Part shown: positions 37,284-49,800 of the stretch, one piece after another | Layout of the letters: each line of letters starts with the position of its first letter | Numbering within the stretch: position 1 is the first letter of the stretch | NCBI GenBank assembly: GCA_947034885.2 | Contig: OX344752.2 | Location: 29,618,386-29,682,385, forward strand | DNA length: 64,000 nucleotides | Direction of reading: 5' to 3' | Source of the DNA: Thuidium tamariscinum | Taxonomy: Eukaryota; Streptophyta; Bryopsida; Hypnales; Thuidiaceae | The notes under the pieces: model-generated | Database searches by the model: none | What the model was told of the DNA's origin: nothing | What the model saw: the letters and a program-made list of their open reading frames with translations, nothing else | Translations under genes and position numbers: made by a program

Positions 37284-39380
37284 CTACTTCCTCGCCTGCT
37301 TGACAAGCGATGCACCCTTCGGAGCTGGCTGCTTCTTCGGAGACCGGTACATCTTGACTAGTCTGGGTTTCGGCTTGGTTTTACCTCGCACCTTGGCCCT
37401 GGTCTGCTTGGTCTCCGCCAATGCTTGGTCTGCGTCCGAGTATTGGTCCGACTCATCACCGGAGTCGGTCTCCTCCTTTGAGTCCTCATCTTCCTCTTCT
37501 GAATCCTCCTCCTCTTCAACCCGGGCCTTCCGTTTCATCGTGGGCATCTCCGTGGTCTTCTTCTTGAACCCGGTGATAGGCGGATGGTGCACTGCTTTGC
37601 TCTACGGGGTCTGCTCCCCCACTCTCTCGACAATCCGGACTGGTCCCTTGCTTGGTGACCCAGATCCAGATCCGGTCTTCAGTATGGTGCGGACAAACAC
37701 CGTTGCCTTTGCTTCCCCTCCGATCTTTGGTTGCGTGATGACCGTGGGTGATGACTTGCTTGGAGAATCGTCCAGCAAGTTGATAAACTTGGTCTTCTCC
37801 CTTGGTGGTGTCGTTCCCCGGACAATCTCCCGCAACACGCTTGGCTCAGGTTCCGGCTCTTTGGTCTTCTTGGGTTCAGAAACCCTGGGTTCTTCGATCC
37901 GGGTCTGTGAGACGAGTTCCTCCGCCACAGCTTCAGACCTGATCTCCTCTTCCTTCACTAGCTCGGACGCGCCGGCTTCCATCTCAACCGCAGCTGGTGG
38001 TGGTTGTTCCTTCAGCTGCTCCACCTCCATCTTCTGCACTTCCGGTCTTGGGACCGGAGTAGAGCTAGCTTGGACCTCCGTGACGATCGCTCGCCACTTC
38101 TCCAACGTTGCCTCCATCTTCTTGTTGTAGGCCACCAGAGTAATGAGCATCTGTGGACCTACCATCTTGCCTGCTTCCAACACCTTCTTGTCGAACAGCA
38201 TGGCCTTGTTGACAACCTCGCCCGGATGTGTGATGAACTCCCGGATTTCTCCGAGAGTATTCCAGGCCTACGTGGTGAGGCGTCTCTCTTCATTCAGCTC
38301 CTCCTAGGTGTGATGGAGCTCCCTCTTCAGGGCTGAGACCTAGTTCGTCAGCCGGAGTACTTCTTCCCTGTCCCGGCTCTCATGTGCCTCCCGAATCAAT
38401 TCTCCCAACACCTCTATGATTTTGGAGGGTGGAATAGAGCCTAGGGCTTGGTTGATGTCCTGCAGCAATCCCCTCTCCTCCAGGTGGTGCTTCCTAAAGT
38501 CATCCAGGTCTCGGATGATCCTCATTAAGGGGTCCTGTCCCCAGACCGGATCCACTCTTTGGATCTCTCTTGCCAACACAGAGGCTTCTAATGGCAAGCT
38601 ACCTTCTCCTACCTCTGGTTCTTCCTTCCTCTCTTGCAGTTCCTCTTGCTGCTCATCCTGACCCTCTTCCTCCGAGACCTCATCATCCAGGTTCTTGTCG
38701 GCCTCCGGATCCTCTATCTCATATTCTATCATTGCTGCCCCTACCTCGTAAGCCTCTCTCTCTCTCTCCCTCAGGAGGTCTAACAAGTGGTACAAGTGAA
38801 ACAGGAATGGTGAAATGGGGGAGGGTTTTGACTTCCCAATCCCATTCACCATTTTGACCATCTGCTCCCGCATGACTAAACCCCAATCTATCCTGCGGTC
38901 TCCCGATAGCGCACCAAAAATGGTGTTGGCTACGGTGACCATAATTCTACTTGGCCTATCCGAGTTCAAGATGGCCATCATGAACCGTAGCAGCCTCTTG
39001 TGTCTAGTGGATATGCACTCTGCTACCGTGAAACCATCTTTCGGGTTGGTGGGCCTTTGGAACTTACCCTGGTGGAATTTATCCGTCCGGGTGCCCGTCG
39101 CATCTCCGCCTTGCTCGAAGGCGTACACCTTGCGCCACATAGTCGCATTCCACTCCCTTGGCAGCGCCCGGACCGTCCCCTTCCATTCGTTGGTCTGGCT
39201 GTCCAACAATTCCTCCACCATTGCCTCGTCCTTCAGGTTCCAGGGACGTGCTATAAACCCCTCGCAGCCCATCTGCCTGAGGTCTTCCTCCAGCTCCAGC
39301 TTGTCTTGTGCATCAGTTGGCACGACCGGATTGACATTCCGGAAGGCTAGAATCACTCCCTCCTATACCTCACTTGCCAT
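37284..39380 (-). pseudogene. R1-encoded protein, copy 2
   Basis: One frame runs from MASEV at 39380 to 37284, about 700 codons, interrupted only by single TAG codons near 39365, 38340, 38309, 38273 and 37602. The N-terminal half has WNLKDEAMVEELLDSQTNEW, KVYAFEQGGDATGTRTDKF and NSDRPSRIMVTVANTIFGAL followed by IDWGLVMREQM and SPISPFLFHLYHLLDLL. An acidic Glu/Asp region, a helical part (MILAFRN…EEVLRLTN) and a Pro/Ser/Lys-rich tail ending in basic KPKPRLVKMYRSPKK follow. It could be a structural (gag-like) protein or a plant transposon-associated ORF. No enzyme motif is visible. At position 1 of the frame copy 1 has Gln (GTGCAAGAA) where this copy has TAG. Confidence 0.65.
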
Positions 39381-41888
39381 CACTCGCTCTACGCTTGTAC
39401 TATCTAGGCGCGGTCCAACTTGATTGAACCCTCCGCGCTCAAGAATCTCTCAGCTGGCTTCGTGCTAATCGCTCAACTCTGCACCAGACCGGATTGACAA
39501 CTTCTCTATCCCTTCTCTCTGTCTGTAGACCGAATACGCTCTCTCTTGCCGGAAGACCCTTTCTCGAATTGTGTGCAAGAAAATGGCAGGACCTGGCCCT
39601 GCCCTCCTGGTCTTATACTTTTCCCCCAACATTAATTACTGACCGTTAGGTTTAAACTAGTCTGGTCACGTGGGAGAGTTCCCGACGATCTCTAGGCTCG
39701 GTAGCCACTCATTGCCTATCCGGTCTCGGTCGCTAGGCGGGCTGGATCCGGGTTGTCTTACTCTGTCCCTTAGCGTAGTTTTCGGTTTCCGGTCTGCAGT
39801 TTTCCGGTTTCCAGTCTTGGTCCTAATTGTGCGTCAAACTAAGAAAACAACAAAAAAATGGGGATTGAATAGATCCCTTTTTCCCGTATTTTGTTTAAGA
39901 ATCTACTTAGGTGAATTCTAGGTTGCCACAACATGCCACACAAGACTAGGACTCTGAAATCTGGAGACAAAGTTGTTTCGATGATTCTCCCAGCTACCTT
40001 TCAGTGGAAGAACCAGATTCCAAAAATCAATGAAGCAAATGCTGCTTTCGGATTGAAGGAGGTCTCAGCTTCAAGCTTGAGTAAGATTAGATCCACTCAA
40101 TTCCCCGAATTTGATGTGAAAAAGCCGGAGGATAATTTCGCTCGATGTGGCACTTGTGACAAATTACAAGAACTTCGGAAGAGTGCCCTTGTTGGCTTCT
40201 AATGTGCTTTGAAATGGTCGAGGAGACTTGACAAACATCTTGCCATTGCTCGCACACATAGGGAATTGTACTATGCGAATCATTACATGTCACATACTTC
40301 TCCACATGAATGCCTCACAATTATGCATGACAAGATGGACCATGCAAAGACAGCTTCTCCAGTTTTTTCTCACAAGAGCAAGGAGACAGATGGTCTAGTG
40401 AAATTGCCCGTTTCTGTCATTGGCATGATTGCTCACGGTCATGGAGATGTGCATTATGCACATTATGGATTGGATATCTTCCCACATGATTCAAATTATA
40501 CCATTGGTTCAATGGCAAAATTGTTGCGAGATTTGGAGAAGGCACCAAAGTCTTCGTCTCAATTGTTATTCGAAGGTTCAGGCTCGGTTACCTTGTTCCA
40601 GAAGATTTTAAAGGGAGTTGAGATTTGTCAAGCTTCTCTAACACCTGCACCAGAACTCTTAGTTCCAGTGACGCCATTACCATCCATTCTCAATGTGCAG
40701 ATGGACAATGCCACTGGTGACAACAAGAATCGATATGTTTTTTGCTTCTGGTCTTTGCTTGTGGCAAACAAGATCTTTCGTGAAGTATTTGTGAACTTCA
40801 TGATTGTGGGTCATACACATGACGACATTGACGAGTTATTCGGCAGATGGAGTATGCTTTTGAAGAAGGAGAACTTTCCAACAATCCCAGTGCTTATGAA
40901 GTCGTTCATGGATGTGGAGTCCATTCCTACTATCCCTCACCTTATTGAGGAAGTGCCAGACTTCAAAGGATTTATTGAAGGGGCTTTTTTAGATGGTGGT
41001 GAGGCCCTTGTTGGACATACAAAGCCGCAGCAAGTGAAATTTTACTTGGATTCAAATGGAGTCCTAGTAATGAAGTACAAATTGTTGTGCACTGATATGG
41101 AATGGTTAGGTGAAAATGGTAGCGGGATAAAATTGTGGAAGGAAGATTCCGAGGGATGTAGTTTGTGGCCCCGTGGAGTGCCAACTCTAGTTCCTCCAAA
41201 ACCAATGAGGGGTGTGGAGGACATTGAGAAAGGCATAGCTGGATTCGTGAAGTATTGGGAGAACTTGTGTAATGCAGATGTTACTGGAGAGTGTCGAAGG
41301 CATTATGAGCATTTGGTTTACTATTGGTGTGACTTAAAAGAGGCTTTGCAAGAACCAATTACTCCTTCAAATGTATTGAAGGATGGCTTTTGGCCTACTA
41401 CTCGAATTGAAGTGAATCTCGTTGATCAATTGGGAGAAGATGGCGAGGATCGTGAGGAGTTTAGAGAAGATGATGCCTATGTTGGACCTTTGCGAGGTCG
41501 TCCACAACCATCCTTTAGGATTGGTCGTGATCTCTACGAAGGTTATTTCGTTGCAGTTCGACCTGCAGATGGTAATTCACAACTTGTGTGGATTGCACGG
41601 GCTTTGTCTGATCCGATTTGTAACCCTGAGAAACCAAACTGCATTCTCATTCAATACTTTCGCCCAACTTCTAGAAACCAAGATGTGCAAGAATTCTACA
41701 CCGGATGGGATAGTGAAAGAGGTTTACGTTGGAAGGTTGATGTTAGTGATCCACCAATTTGGGAAGCAACAAATGCTTTGATGACGGCGTGGAAGTCTCA
41801 AATCAAGAAAGATACTCGACAGTGCTTGCTCAAAATTCCGGCCGCACAGATTGAAATCATCAAGCAAAGCCTTGCTTCATATATTTGA

Positions 41889-42835
41889 TGTATTTCAATG
41901 AGACCACCTTACAAGGTCTACGCCTTAACTTCAAATAGAAGTCTATTTAGTACTTGTTGTATTGTTTGGAAGACATTGTATTAGAAATGATTTAAGTATT
42001 GTTTGTATTACATTGTGTTTCAAATGGGAGTCATTTATATGTTGTAGTTTTATACTTCGAGTAGAAGTGTATTTAGTATTTATATTTTTTGTTTGTAGGA
42101 CATTGTACTACAAATGTTTTTTATATATTGCAATTGAGTAGGTGTTGTTTGACTTATGCAATATCGTAGTTTGTTTTTAGATACACTATTTGGATTGTAG
42201 TTTTGTTTTAATAAAAAGAGTGTGCCTCTACATTTTTTTTTAATATATTTACTAATGTATTTACAAATATAATTGCATGTGTTACTTTCTTTTTGACTAT
42301 AATAGTTGTGTTCCTTTATTTTTAATAAAAATATATTTGAGATTAAAAAATTTGTTGTGTAAATGGTAGAGTACAATCTCAATCTAGCTCAATATCAGGA
42401 TAGCGCCTATGGCTTAATAAGGTAGAGGTAAACAGGAATCGAACCCGGGCCTCCAATTACACAACTATCAGTCTCTTGTACTGCCTCTCGCAATATACCC
42501 CAACTTAATGCGGTGACTAACTAATGGAAATATTCACATATTAATTATTACCCTAAACAACCCAGGTTGGATACAAAGTGTAGTTGGAGTCTATGGCTCT
42601 AAAAGGTGGCACCAAATAGAGACTACAATTATATTTTTTCTTCTACTTCAAACTATCATTTTAATGGAAATTATAAGTTTTGATTTATAAAATGAGATTA
42701 TTAAATTTACATTTAATACAATTATACATGATTTTCTGCTCGTGTAAATGAATAGTTTTAATTTGAGAGGTTCTTGATCTCCCAAATTAATGAATATGAT
42801 GTTGTTTTCTTCGTGTGTTGCGTTGTACATTGGTG
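41889..42835. other. 3' region of the DUF7869 gene and AT-rich spacer
   Basis: AT-rich sequence follows the stop codon, without a supported gene. On the minus strand GGTTCGATTCC at 42435–42445 matches a pol III B box exactly and may mark a tRNA-derived SINE remnant, but no cloverleaf or A box is convincing. Confidence 0.35.
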
Positions 42836-42840
42836 GATGT

Positions 42841-45800
42841 TGTGAGCCCTCGAGATGGCACTCAGGACTCTGGGTCCATTTTTCACGATTAAATAGCGAA
42901 AATTAGTTAAAATATTCAAGAAAAAGACATAAAAAGAGTGTTGAAGGAGTTTTGGTGTCAGTCTATGTCAAAATGGTGGAAAACCAACTTAGAAGGTGGG
43001 AAATTCCTAATACTAGAAATCTGAATCATTCTAAGTCTCCAAAACAAGTTTATAAGAAGATTTAGTAATTCCGAGAGAAATAAGGAATCGAGAGTTAGTC
43101 AATCCTAGTAAGTGTCTGTGCAAAATCAACCTTTTAAGGATGCACACGACATACTGACTAAGCTGAAAGAGTCTACTACGAGCCTAGAAGAGTTACCAGG
43201 GCTTAAGTTCAGTTTTGAAACAAATTGGATTTAAAAGATAAAACCACTACAATGGATTTGGAGAATTCGAATTTCACGAGTTAAAAGATGGAGGATTGGA
43301 GATTGAAGACTACAGAGAGGTGTTCCAAGGGTAGGAGCATGCTAGGAGCGAACAAGAATCAAACAATTGTCCAAGATTCCCGGGCATCGGGAATTAAATT
43401 GTCCAATTGGGCAAAGTAATTCCAAATTACTAAAATTAGAAAGGTGCAAGGTTGCGTGGGACTTACACCAAGAATCTAGGGGTGCCCTAAATGTTACCCA
43501 ATTTATTTCGGATTTTTCCGAAATTCCACGTTGACTCCATGGGAAGTCAACCGCACATAGAAATGTTCGTAAATTCATAGAAATTACATATGATACGGTA
43601 AAGTCTCACTAAAAATTAGGATAGGTTTTTGTGTGCTTAATAAGCGCCCGGTCAAGTTTGAAGACATTCCAACATTCCCAACTACCAAAACCGGCATCGA
43701 CATCGAAATTCATTGGAAGTTATAAGTTGGCGACGGGTTGATCGGCGTATCAAGAGCGAATGATGTCCGATTGTCACAAATAAGGAGTCATTCCTTACTC
43801 TCACGGACATTCCTAACAACCCTGGCCTGACAGATTCATCAAATTGCACAAATCCTAAAAGTTAGATTTTTGACTTTTAATTGGAGTTACCGTAATTCCA
43901 ATTTGGGCGCGCAAATGGCCTAGGAGTGAGGGGTGAGGGGTCCTTTAGGCTAGTTGGGGTCTTTTGAAGACAATGGCGCAGACGGTTTTCCGTTTCGAGT
44001 TGTTCCCTAAAAGATAGAGAGGGTCAGCTCTTAGTTTGACTTTTTAATCGTTAATTGCGGTTAATTAGAAGTGATTTTGGAAATATCTCTTGGAAAATCA
44101 AAGATTGGATTTGGTCAAGATCTCTTTCTTGCGTAAAAAGCCATCTTTGGGCTAAAGAAAGACAATTTTCCAAATGACTTTTGGTTAATTTGCAAAATAT
44201 CTACGTAAATTAGGGTTAATTCCAAAATATTTTGGGTTAAGATCTTGGATTTGATTTGGCCAAGATTTCTTTAACCAAATGGGGATGTTTTTAGAAATTT
44301 CCACCATTAAACAACTAATATTTTGGAATTACATTAAGGTAGTTTAGGGTAGGAAGTAACAAAGTGTTTTCACCGGCAATTACCGAGAGGGGCCCGGCCA
44401 CGGGTATATAAGGGCCCCCCTCAAGGTTGCCAGTACCCTTATTTCTCGCACTAACACTTTGTTTCTCTCTTGTCCTTCTGACATAGTCGGAACACCACTT
44501 GGACCAAAGACCTTGGCCAAGTTTTGTATTTTGTAAACATTTGAAGGTTTAGGGCCCCTTCAAGTTCATTTCTTTGCTACACTTCATTCTTGTAACGAAG
44601 CCTCATACCTTGCCAACAATTATCTTTGAAATTTCAAGTATTGAGGACCAAAGTCCGGTTTAAACACTGTCATGTGTACCTCCTTTGGTTGCAAAACCTT
44701 GAAATACTAGGAAATTTTGAGAACTCAACGTGAAAGTTCGGTTCAACACTGTCATGTGTACCTCCTTTTGCGCAAAGAATTCTTAAAATACTTTGAAAAA
44801 ATTCCCAAACGGCAGAGCTTTGAACCTCATAATCCAAGTTAAAAGATTTAATTTGGGAAAGGTTAGCCAAAACCAAGGGCCAATTGAAGGGCTAAGAATT
44901 TGGAAGGTTTAAAGCCTCCAACCAATGTCCAAACTCCCATTTTATCGTTATTTTCTTCACCCCTATCCCCCATACTTACGCATTTGAGTAGGAATTAGAG
45001 TCATCTTTGATAAAGGATAACCATTGTTAGAGATATAGAGTAGTTGGGTTCACATATAGTGAAAAAGGGAGATCAAGTTAGAGTGCCTAGAACCCCAAAG
45101 TATTGAAATTATAGTCAAAAATACCAAAAAAAACAAAACGTGTAGTTCAAACCAGACCCCAAGGCGGACAGACCCCCGGAGGCAGCCAAACCCCAAGACC
45201 CCCGAGGCAGCTAGACCCCCGAAGGCCCAAGGAGGCGGACAGAGGCCCAAGGAGGCGGACAGAGGCCCAAGGAGGCGGACGGAGAACCCCAGGAGGCGGA
45301 CGGAGACCCCAGGGGGCGGACGGAACCCCGGCCAACCGGGTTCCGCCACGTGGCGCAGCCTGAGCGGGCTGGGAACGACCGAGCGGGCGGGAGCAGACTG
45401 AGTGGGCTGGGAGCAGACTGAGCGGGCTGGGAGCAACTGAGTGGCCTGGGAGCGACTGAGCGGCTGGGAGCCAGGCCTTAGGTCTGAAAAAACTCACCAA
45501 AAACTTGGTTTTTGATCAAAACCACGAGTTGACAGTGGAAGCCACACCCCTTTCAATTTTTATCAAAAATCTAATTTTTGGAGAAATCTCAATTTTTGCC
45601 TTACTCACAACATTCCGCCATAGCCAACTCTCTCATAGAAAACTTGCAAACCTTGCAAAACACAAATGAGAAAGAAAGAGAACTAGGTGGAAGATTAAGG
45701 TTGTGAGATTCCTAATCGTGACAAATTAGATTAAAAAACTAATTTCTTTGGAATAACACTATAGAGTGGGATTCTTTATTCTTGGGGGTTGACCTTTGGG

Positions 45801-46825
45801 AATAAAAAATCCATTTATTTGGAATAACACTATTGAAATTGTTCTCGGTCTTTTGGAATGTTCTACATTCTTTGGCTATTAGATTCTTAGAAGGTTTGGA
45901 TTTTGTTAGTTTTGTTTTATTAGGCCTAATAAGCCAAAAAGGAAACAAACAAATTGAAAACCAATTTCTTTACGATTAAAACAAGTTCAAAAATTAATTA
46001 GATTTGAAAAGATTTGATGATAGTTATTGATTAAAATATTCTAATAAGCCAAAAAGGAAACAAACAAATTGACAACCAATTTCTTTAGGATTAAAGGAAT
46101 TTCAAAAATTCATTAGATTTGAAAAGATTTGAAGGAAATATCCCCTCCAAATTAATCTAATTTAATTTGTGGAATTTTATAATATCAATTTAGAATTCAA
46201 AAGGAAATTAAACAAACAACAAATGGTTAACCATTAGATTTCCGTTAATTCCTTTAGGACAAAATACTAACCAACTAGGTAGACTAATTTAATTGTAGTA
46301 TTTCTTAATTACCGGGGAATTAGGAATTAAAGGAATTACGCATTTAAATTAACGCTACATAACCTTTAAATTCCTTTAAACATGACAGAATTACTTGACC
46401 AACAACGTGATAATTATGGATTAGATGGAGAGTCGAGATGATTTCGATGGCGAGGTCGTAGGAGAATATTTATACATGATGATGTCTGACGACGGGACCA
46501 TGGAGATTTACGCAGAGGAGGTAAACCGCTCACATTTGATTTTCATTCTCATTGTTTTACTGTTAAGTTTCTTTTTACCAAATGCTTGGAATTAGAGTTA
46601 GGCAAAACTATAGAATAGAATAGAATAGGATTGCTAGTTGAATTTTAGGCTAAAAAAGATAGAATCATAACCACAAAATTAGATTAGAAACATTCAAAAG
46701 ACGTGACTAAAAGAGTTCATTGCTTGGAAGGCTTTCTTTTTTACCCAATTAGAAAGAAAACTCAATTAGACACAAGACCCGTGTGAAAAACTCTTAGCTC
46801 GAGGGTGGAGTTAAGAGCGCTTACA
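42841..46825 (+). mobile_element. Solo LTR (L1 copy) upstream of gene 1C
   Basis: It is flanked by GATGT at 42836–42840 and 46826–46830, with ends TGTGAGCCCTCGAG…AGCGCTTACA and a length of 3985 bp. It is the inverted, close relative of 33439–37179. The extra length comes mainly from expanded GGCCCAAGGAGGCGGACAGA units (45220–45310) and a partial duplication of the AAGCCAAAAAGGAAACAAAC block (45930–46070). Its sense direction points at gene 1C. Confidence 0.88.
44405..44412 (+). promoter_or_regulatory. TATA box of the solo LTR
   Basis: GGGTATATAAGGGCC is a strong plant TATA context, conserved in the inverted LTR copy. A transcript would start about 30 bp downstream, near the CT-rich TTATTTCTCGCACTAACAC, and run towards gene 1C about 2.4 kb away. 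Confidence 0.6.
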
Positions 46826-46839
46826 GATGTTCTTTTGCA

Positions 46840-49800
46840 ATGAACTTACAAAGTGCAACAATGCGGAAGGATGGAGAGGCACCTCAAGAAGGCGGCGAAG
46901 GCGGCGAGGGTATACCTGATTGCATCGAAGGTGTCCACGGGCTGGAAATTGAAGCCACCGAAACACCACAGCAGGTAACATTTCTAACCATCTTTGTGCT
47001 GTAGCTCATCGCCTCGTTAACGAGGCATCAGTTTTGAGTTTTTCTTTCATGTCCTCGAGTTGGCGGAAGTTTAGAAGACATGTTCGAAAAAAGTTATTTT
47101 TTGCTGATTTAGGGTGTAGAAGACCACCTCGTCAACGAGGTGGCAATTCACAGTTTTTTACTGCAAGTTTGTAATCAGCTACCAATACATTCAAAAACAT
47201 GTTTAAGATTTTTTTTCAATTGCTGATTTACGATTTTAGGTTGTAGAAGGCCGCCTCGTCAACGAGGTGGCAAATTCAGTATTTCTATAGTTCTCATCAA
47301 TTAGTCTAAGCTTGCTCTACATGTTGTACAATTTTTTTCCAATGGCTGATTTTGGTTTTAGAAGACTACCTCGTCAACGAGGTGGCAATTTCAGATTTTA
47401 GGCTTATGATGAGCTAGTCAAAGCTTGTTAAAAATGTTGTTGAATTTTTTTCTTCAATGCCTGATTTTGTTTGTAGAAGATTTCCTTGTCAACGAGGTGA
47501 CAATTTGAAACTCTTTAGGGTTATGATGAACTAGTCAAAGCTTGCTTGAAGTGTTGCTGGATTTTTTTCAAAGGCTGATTTTACTTGTATAAGACCACCT
47601 CGTCAACGAGTTGACAATTTCAGATTTGTTAGGGTTATGATGAACTAATCAAAGCTTGCCAAGCGTGTTTTCTAGTTTTATTCTCAATGGCTGATTTTGA
47701 TTGAGAAACACCACCTAGTCAACAAGGTGACAATTTGAAATTCTTTAGGGTTGTAATGAAGTAGTCCAAGCTTGCTAGGAATGTTGCTGAATTTTTTTTA
47801 CATGGCTGATTTTGCTTCTATAAGATAGCCTCGTCAACGAAGTGACAATTTGACTCTCTTTAGGCTTCAAATGAAGTAGTCCAAGCTTGCCAACCATGTT
47901 GCTGAATTTTTTATAATGGCTGATTTTGTTTCTAAAATACCACCTCATCCTACACCTTGTTGATGAAATAGAACTTCATGGACATTGATGGAGGGCTTCT
48001 CTAAGTGGAAGGATTGGACCTCATCATCAATGATGATTCTCAGCCTACCATTACCATTGCACCGGTAAGATTTGTTTCTAACTCTTTTTGCATTTAAGGA
48101 TTCTTCATTGACTATTCTTGTTGCACCATTGTGATTCATTATCCATTGAGTTTCAATGTAATGCTTTTTACTATTAACTAAATTTTTTGTTTGAATGTAC
48201 CATTCATTATAGGTGGATCACATTGTTCAAAGTGAAGGTCTTGATCCATCTTTTGAGGGGCGAACTGTGGAGGAGGTAGAACAAGATGTGTGGAATGGCC
48301 AAAAACTTGACTCCAATGCTGTTATCAACAATATGCTATTCAACGGTGGTGAATCAGGATCACGCTTTGATATTCCTTTGTGCAGGATGATAGGACTTCC
48401 ATTGGTTCGCCCCCTTCTTCAGAGTCAAGTGAAACGATTGGAGGCCGAGTTTGTCTATGGATATCGACAAGGTGATCGGGTACTTTATGTGTCTACTACA
48501 AATGACAAGGGACTATGCAAATTAGTAACCCCGGAGATTGTGGAGACATGGGATGATCATTGGATAGAGGAGAATGACCAATTTGAATGTTGGTTGAAGT
48601 CTCAACCATCCATCTCACATTTGTCAAACCATATGTTCTTTGTATGGAATGGCAACCATAGATTGGCAGCTTGGTATGATTACATCAACAAGATGCATCG
48701 ATATGATCGTGAGAAGCATATACCCGTTGATTGTATGCTTCTGGTATCAGAGGGTCGTACATGCATTCTATTGGAGGCTATGAATGACATCAATTGGTGA
48801 GTTTCAATTTCTATTTCAAATGTTTTTCTTAAACTTCATCACTTCCTTTGGTGTATTGCACTACTCTATGATTTCAAATTCCTTTATCTTACTTTCTATT
48901 TTTGTGGCTGATTGTAGGTCTACAGAGCATTCCCATGTCAAGAGCAATTTGGTTCAACAATTGCATAGGATGAGTACATATGGCAACATGAAACTAGAGG
49001 AATTTAAAGGTCTTCTAAGTGATGAAGATTACAAGAAATGCGAGAACAGGAAACTCCCAGGTGCTTGGTATCCATTGACATCAAATGTCTTCATACAATT
49101 TCTTCATCGGGTGAGTGTACAATCTTTGCTAAAGTTTTTCATTCATTTGTTGAATTTTCTTAAATTTGTTCTACATTGGTTTAACACTCTTATTTTTCAT
49201 GTGCAGCAAGAGATTGCTATTGTTTCAGATGCTGCAGTACGAACATACTATGAGAAAACCAAGCCCGAAGATCGAATTCCAAGAGGTGTACATGACGCCA
49301 TGACTCTAGCCACCACTGCAGCTATCAAGGGGTTTCGAACAGAGTTTGATAAGCAATCAGCCATCACAAATTCCAAAAATGGCGTTGGATTCTTGGAAGA
49401 GGTATGTAATTTTGATTGCTTTCAAATGAATGAATTGCATGATTTGCATAATTTGCTTGATTACTTTTGGTATTGGTTTTCACTATGATTTCTAATCTTT
49501 GAAATTTCAGATCTACTTGCATTACAGCGCCAATGAAAAGCTAGAGATGTCATTGGAAAAACTTCAGAGGATATCTACATGTGTAGTTCAGCCACACCAC
49601 AAGGTTCGTTGGCTTCATTGGTGGAACTCTAGTGAGACTTCCAAGGAGGGCTTCAGATTTCCTGCCCTTGGTTTCAACACATTAACCTTAGAGACTTGGC
49701 TCTCTAAGGCTGTTTTTTGGGCTGAGGTATATTATGAACCTTCTCTTTCATTCACATGATCACTACTTTCTTTTATAAGCTTGTGAATATTTGCATTATT

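Larger units (their letters stand above)
32271..39930 (-). mobile_element. R1 element, copy 2, inserted in the DUF7869 gene
   Basis: It is flanked by ACATG at 32266–32270 and 39931–39935 and has TG…CA ends on the + strand (TGTCGTAGCA…GGTTGCCACA), as for LTR retrotransposons. Without the nested LTR it is about 3.9 kb. I find no long terminal repeats within it: neither end sequence recurs inside. It may therefore be a single, ORF-bearing LTR left by recombination, or a short element lacking LTRs. A TATA-like TATAAG precedes the ORF on the minus strand at about 39617. Its coding region is annotated separately. Confidence 0.85.
31386..41888 (+). pseudogene. DUF7869-type gene split by the R1 insertion
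   Basis: The 5' part (31386–32270) encodes an acidic start (MSAADALVLMDFSSDDDF), then CCSKNCVQPFPREKIRAFRE and MRAWMLISGVPEATFYQYQ. The 3' part (39931–41888) encodes LNVQMDNATGDNKNRYVF and FMIVGHTHDDIDELFGRWSM, the hallmark of DUF7869 proteins. R1 (32271–39930) interrupts it. With one ACATG copy removed the frame joins exactly (…EADHM|PHKTRT…), giving about 947 residues. A TAA at 40200–40202 interrupts the second part in frame. I prefer the start at 31386 over 31329 because a splice acceptor lies between them. DUF7869 has no established function; the QxDN and GHTHDDID residues suggest a metal-dependent nuclease or transposase-like fold, which is inference. The leader has palindromes of the gene 1A type. 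Confidence 0.75.

Noticed and set aside
33439-46825. The two inverted solo LTRs as the terminal inverted repeats of one giant DNA transposon
   Set aside because: Each has its own TG/CA ends and its own 5-bp duplication (GATCT, GATGT), so they are separate insertions.
47011-47965. Regular palindromic repeats as a CRISPR array
   Set aside because: The spacers are repeats of one another, the unit is ~115 bp, it lies in an intron of a spliced gene, and no cas genes are present.
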